Shown here in pieces: positions 54,702 through 64,000 of a stretch of DNA of 64,000 nucleotides; within the stretch, counting starts at the first letter, position 1; each line of letters opens with the position of its first letter. Both the position numbers and the translations under genes were made by a program. This DNA comes from Saprospiraceae bacterium (lineage in GTDB: Bacteria > Bacteroidota > Bacteroidia > Chitinophagales > Saprospiraceae). The notes under the pieces were generated by a model. It was given only the letters and a program-made list of their open reading frames with translations, was not told the DNA's origin and ran no database searches. The DNA is taken from positions 1 to 64,000 of the forward strand of contig JADJRO010000003.1 of NCBI GenBank assembly GCA_016712145.1. The letters run 5' to 3'.

Positions 54702-55343
54702 ATGACACTATTTAAAATTCTGTTGGCAATTCATATTTTTTGTGGAGGGACCAGTCTATTGATTGGATTCTTTATTTTGCTTTCCAGGAAAGGAAACAGA
54801 AGACATAAATTTGCAGGAACCATTTACTTTTATTCCATGTTACTTACTGCCCTTTTGGCAGTTGTCTTAGCGTATTTACATCCTAATTATTTTTTATTTA
54901 TTATCGGAATTTTTACAAGTTACATGTTGTTGACGGGGAAAAGTTATTTGAGAAAAAGATCCCAATTTGATGTTAAATACATTGACTGGCTCCTGAGTTT
55001 AACCATGTTGCTTTTCGGTGCCGTTTTAATTGCCTTTGGATGTTACAACATGATCCTGGGAAATTATTTCGGAATCGTTCATTTAGTTTTTGGAGGGTTT
55101 AGCTGGTTATTTGTTTACCAGGACTATATAAATTTTAAAGGCAGATCAAGCGTTCAGAATTATTGGCTGGTAACCCATCTTCAAAGAATGGTAGGAAGTT
55201 ACATTGCTTCCGTTACCGCTTTTATTGTAGTTAACAATACGTTGTTGCCAGGAATCGTCGCTTGGATCTTGCCAACGGTTCTGTTGGTTCCACTAATTAT
55301 TATATGGTCACGAAAATATGAAAATAATCCTAATTTTCAATAA
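54702..55343 (+). CDS. Multi-pass membrane protein (DUF2306-like)
   Basis: The 213-residue protein has about six or seven membrane helices (ILLAIHIFCGGTSLLIGFFI, FYSMLLTALLAVVLAYL, YFLFIIGIFTSYMLL and others). A first His in AIHIFCG and RHKFAGTIYFYS is typical of the DUF2306 family of small inner-membrane proteins. Late in the chain, HLQRMVGSYIASVTAF is a conserved-looking stretch. Function unknown. The next gene follows 22 bases on, so they are likely co-transcribed. Confidence 0.75.
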   Translation: MTLFKILLAIHIFCGGTSLLIGFFILLSRKGNRRHKFAGTIYFYSMLLTALLAVVLAYLHPNYFLFIIGIFTSYMLLTGKSYLRKRSQFDVKYIDWLLSLTMLLFGAVLIAFGCYNMILGNYFGIVHLVFGGFSWLFVYQDYINFKGRSSVQNYWLVTHLQRMVGSYIASVTAFIVVNNTLLPGIVAWILPTVLLVPLIIIWSRKYENNPNFQ

Positions 55344-55365
55344 ATTGAATTAAAAAGCGATAAAA

Positions 55366-55845
55366 ATGAATTCAAAAACACAAAGCACAGAAAATATATC
55401 ATCCTTACTCATTTCGATGGGATATCTTGTTGTTCCAATTGCTCAGAATATTGCAGGCCAATTGATAATAAATGTAAAAATAAATGATGTAGATGGTGTT
55501 TATATTCTTGATTCAGGAGCCGGACAAACGGTAGTAGACACGAAGCAATGTGAAAATTTAAAATTAAAACTTAATACGGATGATGCTACCTATTCAGGTG
55601 GAGGACTTGGTGTGCACGGTATTGAAACCATACCTTCATATAACAATAAAATTGAAATTAATGGATTCAAAATTGATACCTTGCCCATTGCTGTAATGCC
55701 GTTAGCGTCTGCATGGGAGTCGCTTGCGGTCATAGGAGCGCAAGAAGATCTCTATGGCATAATGGGTGTTGATTTATTAAGAGCAGGCAAGGCCATTCTT
55801 GATTTCAATACAATGACACTTTATTTAAGGCAAGCGAATTCTTAA
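55366..55845 (+). CDS. Retropepsin-like aspartic protease
   Basis: The 159-residue protein carries a single retropepsin-like lobe: GVYILDSGAGQTVVD with the catalytic Asp in DSGA, then GGGLGVHGIETIP, and the C-terminal IMGVDLLRAGKAILDFNTM. Bacterial proteins of this size (gag-asp/TIGR02281-like) must dimerise to be active. No clear signal peptide is seen; the N-terminal segment is only mildly hydrophobic, so it may be cytoplasmic. The substrate is unknown. It shares a likely operon with the DUF2306-like gene. Confidence 0.85.
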   Translation: MNSKTQSTENISSLLISMGYLVVPIAQNIAGQLIINVKINDVDGVYILDSGAGQTVVDTKQCENLKLKLNTDDATYSGGGLGVHGIETIPSYNNKIEINGFKIDTLPIAVMPLASAWESLAVIGAQEDLYGIMGVDLLRAGKAILDFNTMTLYLRQANS

Positions 55846-56102
55846 TTCAATTGGGATTATTAAACGTTTTCTTGCTGAGGAAGAACGCGTAATTAATATA
55901 CAGTCGATTTAAAAGAATCCTGAAGTCTTAAAATTTAACTGACGCGAATTGTGATGCAAATATTTTGAATAGACTGCTAAGTATATGAACTGAAATGCGC
56001 TTTAGGAGTTCATTGCCATTCATAACGCATTTTATTTATGCAAATATTAGATTCGATAAATCTAAGGTACTATCATTGTCAGAACCAATAATTAATCTTT
56101 AA

Positions 56103-57224
56103 ATGAAATTAATTTTACCACTATTTTTGTGCTTTTTAAATATTTTTAATTCATGCAATAGGCAAGTAAATAACTTATCTGAAATTCAAATTGATCGATT
56201 CGGTAAATTGAATTTAGGAGACACCGTTTTAGACTTGGGCAAAAGTATTTGGATCGTTTTTCAAGCTTCTAACGGGAACTATTGGTTCGGAAGTGACACC
56301 AGCGGCGTCTATAAGTATGATGGAAAAACGATTATCAATTATAAAACGGATGATGGTTTGTGCAGCAATCGCATTCGGGGTATTCAAGAAGATAAGCATG
56401 GGAACATTTACTTTTCAACCTTGGAAGGAATTTCCAAATTTAATGGTCTTCATTTTACAACACTGACTACAATAAGAAGTCAATATCCAAATGATGGTTG
56501 GGAACTGAATCCGGATGACCTATGGTTTAGTTTACTGGGTAAAAACGGAGAAAAAGGTCCTTATCGTTATGATGGTATATTTTTGTATCAATTGGAATTT
56601 CCGAAACATTATCTTGCAGATGCTTATTTTAAACGCTTTCCAAATAACAGTTGGAGCCCTTATGAAGTTTACTATATTTATAAAGATCGTAAAGGAATTA
56701 TGTGGTTCGGAACTTCTAATTTTGGTATTTGTCGTTATGATGGTAACGCTCTTAGTTGGCTATATGAGGATCATCTGACAAATGTTCCCAATGGGGGTTC
56801 GTTTGGCATTCGCTCGATTATAGAAGATGTAAAGGGAGCTTATTGGTTTTGTAATACCCGGTATCGATATAAAATTTCAGCGGATACCATTCATGAGAAC
56901 GGATACCTATTTATCAAATATCAAAAGGATATAGGCATTAAGGGTTTAAAATCGGAAGATGGCACAAAATCTATTTATTTTATGTCTGCTGTTGAAGATA
57001 AAGGCAGTAACTTATGGTTGGCAACTTATAATGATGGTGTTTTTAAATACAATGGAAAAGATGTAATGCATTACGCAATTAAGGAAGGTGCAAAGGAGAT
57101 AAAAGTATTTTCCATTTATTGTGATCGAAGCGGAGACCTTTGGCTTGGTACTCATGAAGCAGGAGCATTCAAATTTAACGGCACAGCATTTGAAAAATTT
57201 AGACCAGGAGCAAATGTAAGATAA
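56103..57224 (+). CDS. Two-component-regulator propeller lipoprotein
   Basis: The 373-residue protein has a lipoprotein signal (LILPLFLCFLNIFNSCNR, lipidated Cys at residue 18). At least five propeller blades of the reg_prop type follow (NYWFGSDTSGVYKYDGK, IMWFGTSNFGICRYDG, NLWLATYNDGVFKYNGK, DLWLGTHEAGAFKFNG). Such propellers usually form the sensor half of hybrid two-component systems. Here the propeller stands alone without kinase or DNA-binding domain. It is probably a surface or periplasmic binding protein. Confidence 0.85.
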   Translation: MKLILPLFLCFLNIFNSCNRQVNNLSEIQIDRFGKLNLGDTVLDLGKSIWIVFQASNGNYWFGSDTSGVYKYDGKTIINYKTDDGLCSNRIRGIQEDKHGNIYFSTLEGISKFNGLHFTTLTTIRSQYPNDGWELNPDDLWFSLLGKNGEKGPYRYDGIFLYQLEFPKHYLADAYFKRFPNNSWSPYEVYYIYKDRKGIMWFGTSNFGICRYDGNALSWLYEDHLTNVPNGGSFGIRSIIEDVKGAYWFCNTRYRYKISADTIHENGYLFIKYQKDIGIKGLKSEDGTKSIYFMSAVEDKGSNLWLATYNDGVFKYNGKDVMHYAIKEGAKEIKVFSIYCDRSGDLWLGTHEAGAFKFNGTAFEKFRPGANVR

Positions 57225-57438
57225 GTCTATATACTTGAAGTTTTAATTAGATTTAATTATGCAGCATTGTAAGAGTAGATTTGGACCTGCATTTATCAGT
57301 TGAATTTCTTCTTTTTGATTAGTTGTCCGAGTTTATATTTTTTAATGTCGGATTGCATTCTAGGTACTTAAATACCAATTTCATATAATACTCAGGTCCT
57401 GCTTATTATGATGGCACGAAACAAGAATTATTTTTGTG

Positions 57439-57446
57439 TATATTTG
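57439..57446 (+). promoter_or_regulatory. TAnnTTTG -7 element for the reductase/ATPase pair
   Basis: TATATTTG at 57439-57446, 46 bases before the reductase start. No clear -33 element. Confidence 0.35.
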
Positions 57447-57492
57447 AGTATGTGATAAGAATTTCTTCAGATTCTATAAAAACAATTCAGAA

Positions 57493-58032
57493 ATGAAATC
57501 GGATAGGAAGGTAATACTTTACATTGCATCCAGTTTAGATGGCTTTATTGCAAAACAAAATGACGACTTATCGTTTTTATCAATTGTTGAAAAAGCTGGC
57601 GAAGACTATGGATACAATGACTTTATTGATAGTATAGATAGTGTACTCGTTGGACGAAAAACCTACGACTGGGTTATGAACCATGTTTCTGTATTTCCTC
57701 ATAGTAACAAAGAAACCTACGTTATAACAAGACAACAAAGGCCAAACATTGGCAATATCCAATTTTATACTGGAAGTTTGAGTGATCTGATTGTGAAACT
57801 CAAGGCACAGGAGGGAAAACATATTTTTGTTGACGGAGGTGCAGAACTTGTGAACGCGCTATTGAAGGAAAATCTCATTGATGAATTTATCATTTCAATT
57901 ATTCCTGTTCTTCTTGGCAATGGGGTGAGCTTATTTAAATCTGACAACTTTGAAATTCCTTTGAAATTGGTAAGTACTAAGCAATTTGACAAGGGTCTGG
58001 TTCAGCTTCATTATAAACGAATGCCCACCTAA
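57493..58032 (+). CDS. Dihydrofolate reductase family (RibD C-terminal-like) protein
   Basis: The 179-residue protein has the fold's opening VILYIASSLDGFIAKQNDDL, the SVLVGRKTYDWV segment, an NADPH-site stretch EGKHIFVDGGAELVNALL and the final ISIIPVLLGNGVSLF. It matches YyaP/YwjB-type proteins of the DHFR superfamily, which are NADPH-dependent reductases of uncertain substrate. It is not a folate enzyme by sequence signature. The P-type ATPase start follows 28 bases on. Confidence 0.9.
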   Translation: MKSDRKVILYIASSLDGFIAKQNDDLSFLSIVEKAGEDYGYNDFIDSIDSVLVGRKTYDWVMNHVSVFPHSNKETYVITRQQRPNIGNIQFYTGSLSDLIVKLKAQEGKHIFVDGGAELVNALLKENLIDEFIISIIPVLLGNGVSLFKSDNFEIPLKLVSTKQFDKGLVQLHYKRMPT

Positions 58033-58060
58033 GTTATATGTAACTTGCAGAATATTAACC

Positions 58061-60553
58061 ATGATGATAAAAGGACTAACAACCAATGAAGCGATTGATC
58101 GTTTGAAGTTACACGGATTCAATGAACTAGCATCTGCTAAACCCAAGAACATTTTACGTATTGCTTTAGAGGTAGTTAAGGAGCCCATGTTTCTTTTATT
58201 GATCAGTTGTGGATTACTTTATATGCTTTTAGGTGATTATAGGGAAGGCATTATACTATTGTTTACTATTTTTATAATAATATTCATTACCTTTTATCAA
58301 TATCAAAAAACTGAAAAAGCATTAGAAGCACTTAAAAGACTTTCTTCTCCCTGGGCATTAGTCAATCGCGACGGAATAGAAGTCAGAATTCCGGGAAGAG
58401 AAGTTGTGCCTGACGACATTCTTATATTAAATGAAGGTGACCGCGTCCCAGCTGATGCAAAACTAATTGACAGCTTGAATTTAACCATTGACGAATCTTT
58501 GCTTACTGGGGAATCCGTTCCGGTTTTAAAAATATAGATAATGACGATTCAACTACCTTGAGTTTACTTTTTAGCGGAACACTAGTAGTGCAAGGCAAGG
58601 GCACTGCCAAAGTTTTGACAACGGGTTCAAAAACTCAATTTGGAAAAATAGGTGCATCCTTGCAAGACATCAAGCAAGATGAAACACGATGATAAAAAGA
58701 AATGAAATTGCTTATTCGCACGCTCTTTATTGTAGGTTCCATTATTAGTGTTGGAATAGTAATATTATTTTATTTTACAAGAGGAAATTTAATTCAATCC
58801 GTACTTAATGGACTCTCAGCAGCAATGGCCATTTTACCTGAAGAGTTTCCTGTAGTTCTAACTATTTTTCTTGCTTTAGGAGCATGGCGTTTATCTAAGA
58901 AAAATGTTTTATCAAGGAAACCTTCCTCCATTGAAACACTTGGCTCTGCTACAGTTTTGTGCAGCGATAAGACAGGAACTATTACAAAGAATAAAATGGA
59001 GGTCGTTGCTTTGTTTAGTAATGGCAATTTGTACAACAAAATAGATTTTCAACAGAATAAAGAGCAATTAACAGATTTAATTGTAAGTGCATTTTATGCT
59101 TCACAAAAGGACTCTATTGACCCTATGGAGAAGGCAATCAGTAAGGTGCATTCTGAATTAATTGCTGATAGGAATCCTGGTACTAAGCTATTAATGGAAT
59201 ATCCATTAAGCAAACAACTTTTTGCCATGACACGTGTATTGCAGGATACTTCGGATGATTCGATATCAGTTTATTGTAAAGGAGCACCGGAAACTATTTT
59301 TAAATTATGCCAGTTGGATGCTCAGGAATCTACCAAGAATTTAGCGATTCTGAATCAATTGGCAGGGAATGCATATCGAGTTATTGGGGTTGCAAGTGCT
59401 TCATGGAATCGCCAAGCTTTGCCTGATACACAGAAGGATTTCGATTTTAAACTGATTGGTCTCATTGCTTTCGAAGATCCTATACGAGTAGAAGTTCCAC
59501 AGGCTATAAAGGAATGCAAAGAAGCTGGTATAAAAGTGATTATGATTACAGGAGATTTTCCTGTTACAGCTAAAAGTATAGCCCAACAAATTGGACTTGA
59601 ATGTGATCATGCAATTTTAACCGGAAGTGAATTGGAGCAAATGAATGAAGCTCAACTTAGAGAGCGGATTAAAACCACATCTATTTTTGCTCGAATTATA
59701 CCGGAACAAAAGCTCCAAATCATAAAGGCATTAAAAGCAAATGGTGAAATTGTAGCAATGACTGGCGATGGGGTAAATGACGCGCCTGCATTAAAAGCAG
59801 CTGACATTGGAGTAGCCATGGGAGGAAAGGGTACGGATGTAGCAAGGGAAGCATCTTCTTTAGTATTGCTTGATGATAATTTTGCATCAATTGTATCAGC
59901 TATAAGGTCTGGGAGAAAAATATACGACAACTTGCAAAAGGCCATGTCCTATATTATAGCAATTCATATTCCAATAATAGGACTTACACTTTTACCTGCC
60001 TTTGATAGTTCACTCCCCTTGTTATTAATGCCATTGCATATTGTTTTTATGGAACTCATTATTGATCCAATTTGTTCAATAGCTTTTGAATCTCAGCAAG
60101 AAGAAAAAGGTATTATGAATCGTCCCCTCGAAATTCTAATGAATTATTTTTTGGTTGGTCTAAATTGGCATCCAGTTTATTTCAGGGGCATTGTTATTAG
60201 TAATGGTATTAACCGTTTACTATTTATCATTACATGAAGGTCACAACGAAGGAGAAGTAAGAGCAATCGCATTTTCAGCTCTTATTGTTGGAAATATTTT
60301 TCTCATTCTGACTTCATTGTCAAAAACCAGAAATATTATTTCTGTATTGTCAGAAAAAAATATTTCTGTATTAGTAATTATTGGGATTGCGTTAACTTTA
60401 CTATTTCTCACGATATCGGTACCAGCGCTTCAAAATATTTTTAGCTTTCATTTTCCAGGTTTTAATCATTTTATTACTTCTCTAACAGGCGCTTTTATCA
60501 TATTGGTACTTTTTGAATCGTATAAATTTTACAAGACGAAAAATGCTTGGTAA
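58061..60553 (+). pseudogene. Cation-transporting P-type ATPase, broken by about four single-base indels
   Basis: The joined product, about 830 residues, is a P-type cation pump. Visible parts are the N-terminal cytoplasmic segment (58061 on), the TGES motif (SLLTGESVPV), membrane segment PEEFPVVLTIFLALGAW, phosphorylation site CSDKTGTITKNKM, MTGDGVNDAPALKAADIGVA and the C-terminal helices to 60553. Frame is lost near 58527. At 58690-58695 two stops interrupt; they disappear if one C is added before and one A removed after, giving ETPMIKEMKL. Near 60162 an extra A breaks the frame again. All are 1-base changes, mostly in homopolymers, so sequencing error is likely. The transported ion is undetermined; Ca2+ or Mg2+ types are closest. 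Confidence 0.85.
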
Positions 60554-61004
60554 TGAAATTTGGTTTAGGTATTATATATCACGCATACAGTCCCAACATG
60601 CTTGAACTTGAAGTATTATGTTTAATTCGCTGAGTTCGGTAAAATTAATTCTTAGATTATCTTGAAGAATGAATAAAAGGATATTATCTTTTATTAGAGA
60701 TACTCAGATTCTCTTATGTGGAGAACTTTAAGTAAAAGCCGCAAATAGCTTCAAATAGATCTAAATCGCTCCGGCTTGAATCTTTTATATAATTTAACTT
60801 TCTAAAAATCTATTTTAGTTCTCAGTAAATGTTTAAATAAAGGGCTTGGCCAGTCATTATACATAGTGAACTGAATGTCAGTTATAAGCTTAATAATAAG
60901 CATTTTAAAATTGTTCGTAAAAATGCTTTGATTATTTTTGAATCAAGTCAAATTCACATTTTTATTAAAAATCAATAGATTTGCAAATTATTTAAGAAAT
61001 TAAA
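60554..61004. other. Intergenic stretch with one weak promoter element
   Basis: No gene is seen. TAGATTTG at 60976-60983 could be the -7 element for the gene at 61005; it has no good -33 partner. The rest shows no array or palindrome. Confidence 0.35.
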
Positions 61005-61508
61005 ATGATATTTAAAATTACGGTGTCAGCCATTTACAATTGTTCTTTAGAGCGTGCCTTTAAAACTCCGATGCTATGCGATGTTTCTAAAGTACATACA
61101 GGGTATGGCTTAATGCCAAAAGTTACACATAGTACAGATGATGAGCACTGGGGAACTCCAGGCTACTCAAAGAATATATTTGTTGCAAAATCACTCACAC
61201 AAAATGGCGGTTGGGCTTCAACGGATAAAGTTTTAGAACGGATTGAAAATGCATACTGGAAAATTGAAGTAAGTAATTTTAAATCCTGGATGTTAGGCTT
61301 TTCTAAATTTATTGGGGAGTGGAAAACAACTGAACTTGAACCTAATAAAATTTTAATTGAGTATTCCTATTCCTTACATTCAGACATTGCAATACTTTAT
61401 CCATTAAATTGGCTTTTCGCTAAGACCTTTTGGAAACGGTATATGAAAAGAGTTTTAGAGAATATCCGAACAATGACACTTATGAAAGAACCCTATTTAT
61501 ATAATTAA
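61005..61508 (+). CDS. SRPBCC family protein
   Basis: The 167-residue protein begins with the helix-grip opening (IFKITVSAIYNCSLERAFKT), continues with strands ending in KILIEYSYSLHSD and has a long C-terminal helix (FWKRYMKRVLENIRTMTLM). It is a polyketide-cyclase/START-like cavity protein. No signal is seen. The DUF4256 gene follows 15 bases on, so they are one operon. Ligand unknown. Confidence 0.8.
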   Translation: MIFKITVSAIYNCSLERAFKTPMLCDVSKVHTGYGLMPKVTHSTDDEHWGTPGYSKNIFVAKSLTQNGGWASTDKVLERIENAYWKIEVSNFKSWMLGFSKFIGEWKTTELEPNKILIEYSYSLHSDIAILYPLNWLFAKTFWKRYMKRVLENIRTMTLMKEPYLYN

Positions 61509-61523
61509 AAATAGTGGACCAAT

Positions 61524-62093
61524 ATGTCTAAAAATAGTAAAAAGGAACTTAATTCAACTCAAATTACTGAGCTGCTAGAGATTTTAAAAAGTCGTTTTGA
61601 TAAAAACATGCAACGTCACAAAAATCTTGATTGGAATCAAGTACAAGCGAAACTTAAAGCTCAGCCCGGTAAACTTTGGTCACTCCAAGAAATGGAACAA
61701 ACGGGTGGTGAGCCAGATGTTATTGATTATGATAAAAAATTGGATGATTTTATTTTTTGTGATTGTTCGGTTGAGAGTCCAAAGGGCCGGAGAAGTTTAT
61801 GTTATGATCGCGAAGCCTTGATTTCAAGAAAGGAATTTAAACCTGAAAATAGTGCAATGGATTTGGCAGAAACCATGGGCATTGAACTATTGACTGTAGA
61901 AAATTATCGGGATTTACAAAAACTTGGAACCTTCGACGCAAAAACTTCGAGTTGGATAAAAACACCTGCTGCAATTAGAAATCATGGCGGTGCATTATTT
62001 GGTGATTTTAGATACGGTACTGTATTTATATACCACAACGGTGCATCATCGTATTATGCGGCAAGAGGATTTCGGGGATTGTTACGCGTTTAA
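61524..62093 (+). CDS. DUF4256 domain protein
   Basis: The 189-residue protein matches DUF4256: ELLEILKSRFDKNMQRHKNL, the LWSLQEMEQTGGEPDVI segment, RRSLCYDREAL and the closing GDFRYGTVFIYHNGASSYYA with ARGFRGLLRV. It is full length and probably cytoplasmic. Function is unknown for the family. It is the second gene of a likely operon with the SRPBCC gene. A word array begins about 100 bases after its stop. Confidence 0.9.
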   Translation: MSKNSKKELNSTQITELLEILKSRFDKNMQRHKNLDWNQVQAKLKAQPGKLWSLQEMEQTGGEPDVIDYDKKLDDFIFCDCSVESPKGRRSLCYDREALISRKEFKPENSAMDLAETMGIELLTVENYRDLQKLGTFDAKTSSWIKTPAAIRNHGGALFGDFRYGTVFIYHNGASSYYAARGFRGLLRV

Positions 62094-62189
62094 TTTTTTA
62101 TCTAAACTTTTCCTCCAAAATAATTGGAAAATAAATTTTGAGCTTAGTCAATTTACATTGCTTAAAATCCTTATTAATATTTTTGTCTT

Positions 62190-62582
62190 ACGGACCCTCA
62201 GTTCCTCAGCCCTCCAGTCCCTCAGACCTCCAATTCCTCAGCCCTCCAGCCCTCCAGTCCCTCAGCCCTCCAGCCCTACAGCCCTCCAGCCCCTCAGCCC
62301 CTCAGCCCTCCAGCCCTACAGCCCTCCAGTCCCTCAGCCCTCCAGACCTCCAGTCCCTCAGACCTCCAATTCCTCAGACCTCCAGACCTACAGCCCTCCA
62401 GCCCTCCAGCCCTCCAGCCCTCCAGTCCCTCAGCCCTCCAGCCCTCCAGTCCCTCAGACCAACAGACCTCCAGACCTCCAGTCCCTCAGACCAACAGACC
62501 TCCAGACCTCCAGTCCCTCAGACCTCCAGCCCTCCAGTCCCTCAGACCTCCAGCCCTCCAGACCTCCAGTCCCTCAGACCTT
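62190..62582 (+). repeat. 8-base CCCTCCAG-word array between convergent genes
   Basis: Nearly 400 bases of 8-base words: ccctccag, ccctacag, tccctcag, cccctcag, acctccag, acctacag and accaacag. They share the frame NCCTNCAG and mix without a fixed order. The array lies between the convergent DUF4256 and S41 genes and ends 23 bases from the S41 stop. It reads open in two frames as Pro/Ser/Gln repeats, which I take as a by-product of a stop-free word set. Confidence 0.95.
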
Positions 62583-62605
62583 TAATTTCATCCATTAAAA
62601 TTATA

Positions 62606-64000
62606 CTACCTTATTTCCTTTCCTGGAACTTCCGGCATTTTATAAGCTTTGTTTTTTAATAAGCTTTGTGTTTCCTGCAATGCTCTTATCAATTGCGCAT
62701 CCTTACCATTCGAAAGTGCAGTTAAATCTTCCATAACTTCGATATCTGGATCCACTCCATGACCTTCTTTAAACCAAGTGCCGTCCGGATTGTACATTCT
62801 GAAAGTAGGTGCAGTAATTCCGCCCCCATCAATTAATCCAGGAACCCCACTGATTCCAATAAGTCCACCCCAGGTACGAGCACCAATTAGCGGTCCTAAT
62901 TTCTTCTTTCTAAAATAATCAGGGAAGGCATCACCACCAGAACCACTCCAACCATTAATTAGCATAACTTTTGGACCAAAATGAGCGTAGGGTGGCCATG
63001 GCCAAGATTTACCATCACGAATGGCCCAAAACGCCAAAGGTTCTCTATTTAATAATTCGACAAAACGATCAGGAATTTGTCCGCCATTGTTAAAGCGTTC
63101 ATCAATGATCAATGCTTTTTTCTGCCATTGTGCATTAAACTGACGGACCAACTCATTTTGTCCGTCCAATCCGGTACTGCGAACATAAATATATCCTACT
63201 TCACCATTGCTATTTGCATCCACCCATTTGCGATTGGATTCTATCCATGCTAAATGTCTTAAACGAGCTTCATTGGCAATTGTTTGAACAATAATTTTCT
63301 TTGCATTTTTCCAATCTGGAGTGGTGTTATAGGTTAATTCAATGGCTTTGTTTGCAAGACCTTGCATAAAGGCCGCTGGTTCTTGACTTGTGTTTAACGA
63401 GTTGCCATTTACAGCCAAAATATAATCCCCTTCTTTAATTTGTAAACCAACTGCATCTAATGGGGAGCGTACTTCTGCATCCCAATCTGCAGCGCGGATA
63501 ATGTTCTTAATTTTATAAAAATTTCCTTCTGCTTGCCAGTTGATGCCCAAATACCCAACATTTTTACGGATTGCCTGCTCTTCATCGCCCCCCCCATTAT
63601 AAGTATGAGATGCATTCAATTCGCCGATCATTTCACCCAATATAAAGTTCAATTCCTCCCGCGTGGTAACCCCTTCAAGCATTTTCAAATAACGTTGTTT
63701 AACTTGTTCCCAATTGACACCATGCATATCCCCATCATAAAAATAATCTCGCTCCAAACGCCAGGCATCTATGAGCAATTGACGCCATTCTTTCATGGGT
63801 TCAATCGTCATTTCCATTTCATTTATACGAATTGGTTTTTCAAATTTTTGATTTTCTTCCGGTTTGATTACAGCAAATGATCCATTTTTTACAATCAACA
63901 TTTTAGAACCATTTGCACAGAGCAAGTAATCTTCGGAATCATCCATTATAGTTTTTTCTTCACGTTTTTCAATGTCATAAAAAACAGTAGATGCTTTACT
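62606..64000 (-). CDS. Tricorn-like S41 family peptidase, 5' partial
   Basis: The reading frame stays open through 64000, so the gene starts outside the window; the ATG at 63946 is internal. The part seen, about 464 residues, holds the end of the beta-propeller (STVFYDIEKREEKTI). Next are the C1 region (WRQLLIDAWRLERDYFYDGD), a PDZ domain (about 150 residues on, VGLQIKEGDYILAVNGNSLN) and the C2 catalytic part. That includes IDERFNNGGQIPDRF and the nucleophile Ser in GWSGSGGDAFPDYF. These are features of tricorn core proteases, which degrade peptides. Periplasmic location is likely but cannot be shown without the 5' end. Confidence 0.92.
   Translation of the reverse strand, partial: SKASTVFYDIEKREEKTIMDDSEDYLLCANGSKMLIVKNGSFAVIKPEENQKFEKPIRINEMEMTIEPMKEWRQLLIDAWRLERDYFYDGDMHGVNWEQVKQRYLKMLEGVTTREELNFILGEMIGELNASHTYNGGGDEEQAIRKNVGYLGINWQAEGNFYKIKNIIRAADWDAEVRSPLDAVGLQIKEGDYILAVNGNSLNTSQEPAAFMQGLANKAIELTYNTTPDWKNAKKIIVQTIANEARLRHLAWIESNRKWVDANSNGEVGYIYVRSTGLDGQNELVRQFNAQWQKKALIIDERFNNGGQIPDRFVELLNREPLAFWAIRDGKSWPWPPYAHFGPKVMLINGWSGSGGDAFPDYFRKKKLGPLIGARTWGGLIGISGVPGLIDGGGITAPTFRMYNPDGTWFKEGHGVDPDIEVMEDLTALSNGKDAQLIRALQETQSLLKNKAYKMPEVPGKEIR

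Noticed and set aside
62138..62659. Proline-rich protein in the octamer array
   Set aside because: Two overlapping frames are equally open, composition follows the words, and the frames run into neighbouring non-repeat DNA and the convergent gene.
1..64000. tRNA, rRNA or insertion sequence
   Set aside because: I looked for tRNA-like cloverleaf ends, rRNA segments and transposase motifs on both strands and saw none; a dedicated tRNA search could still find one that I missed.

Overview
The window is a low-GC segment of a bacterial chromosome from the phylum Bacteroidota. Three things place it there: SprA, the outer-membrane channel of the type IX secretion system (T9SS); at least five proteins with T9SS sorting tails; and promoters of the Bacteroidota type (TTTG, about 20 bases, TAnnTTTG). 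The futalosine menaquinone gene mqnC, the ruvA-sprA neighbourhood and the many short-word tandem arrays suggest a Saprospiria-like lineage, but that rank is inference. No rRNA, tRNA, CRISPR array, prophage or insertion sequence was seen.

Layout. 1-2311: a heavily frameshifted T9SS cargo gene. 2496-9017: a histidine kinase and LytTR regulator pair, a SRPBCC protein, a lipoprotein, and a pirin plus NTF2-like pair lying between copies of an interspersed repeat. 9576-11560 (minus): a purine nucleoside phosphorylase and mqnC, head to head with rimP-nusA-infB (11442-15906). 16054-18053: a lipoprotein, class I aldolase and a DUF4920 protein. 18239-21062: a secreted MORN-repeat caspase-like protein, followed by a four-helix-bundle (IVP/Avd-like) gene enclosed by two word arrays in inverted orientation. 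21275-25489: rplM, rpsI, rpsB, tsf, pyrH and ruvA. 25569-33467: sprA and a tiny T9SS-tailed protein. 33772-41352: metH, a 5'-nucleotidase lipoprotein, a membrane protein and a beta-helix cargo protein. 41488-54225 (all minus): envelope and secreted proteins, a FabH-like synthase, a SET-domain protein and a 1114-residue T9SS type B protein. 54702-62093: membrane protein, retropepsin-like protease, propeller lipoprotein, DHFR-like reductase, a frameshifted P-type ATPase, SRPBCC and DUF4256 proteins. 62606-64000 (minus): the C-terminal part of a tricorn-like S41 peptidase.

The most striking unexplained structure is a family of arrays of 7- or 8-base words that vary at one or two positions. They fill many gene-free gaps and usually abut the 3' ends of genes (infB, the caspase gene, tsf, the type B cargo gene, the S41 gene). 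Two arrays built on the same word, in opposite orientation, flank the four-helix-bundle gene. Two long palindromes with a shared core and a 90-base tandem repeat are further non-coding families.

Caution on gene integrity: the essential gene infB carries two single-base frameshifts. Most lesions in infB, the P-type ATPase and the first gene can be explained by one missing or extra base, often in a homopolymer. Long-read indel error is therefore likelier than real gene decay, and broken genes here should not be taken as true pseudogenes.
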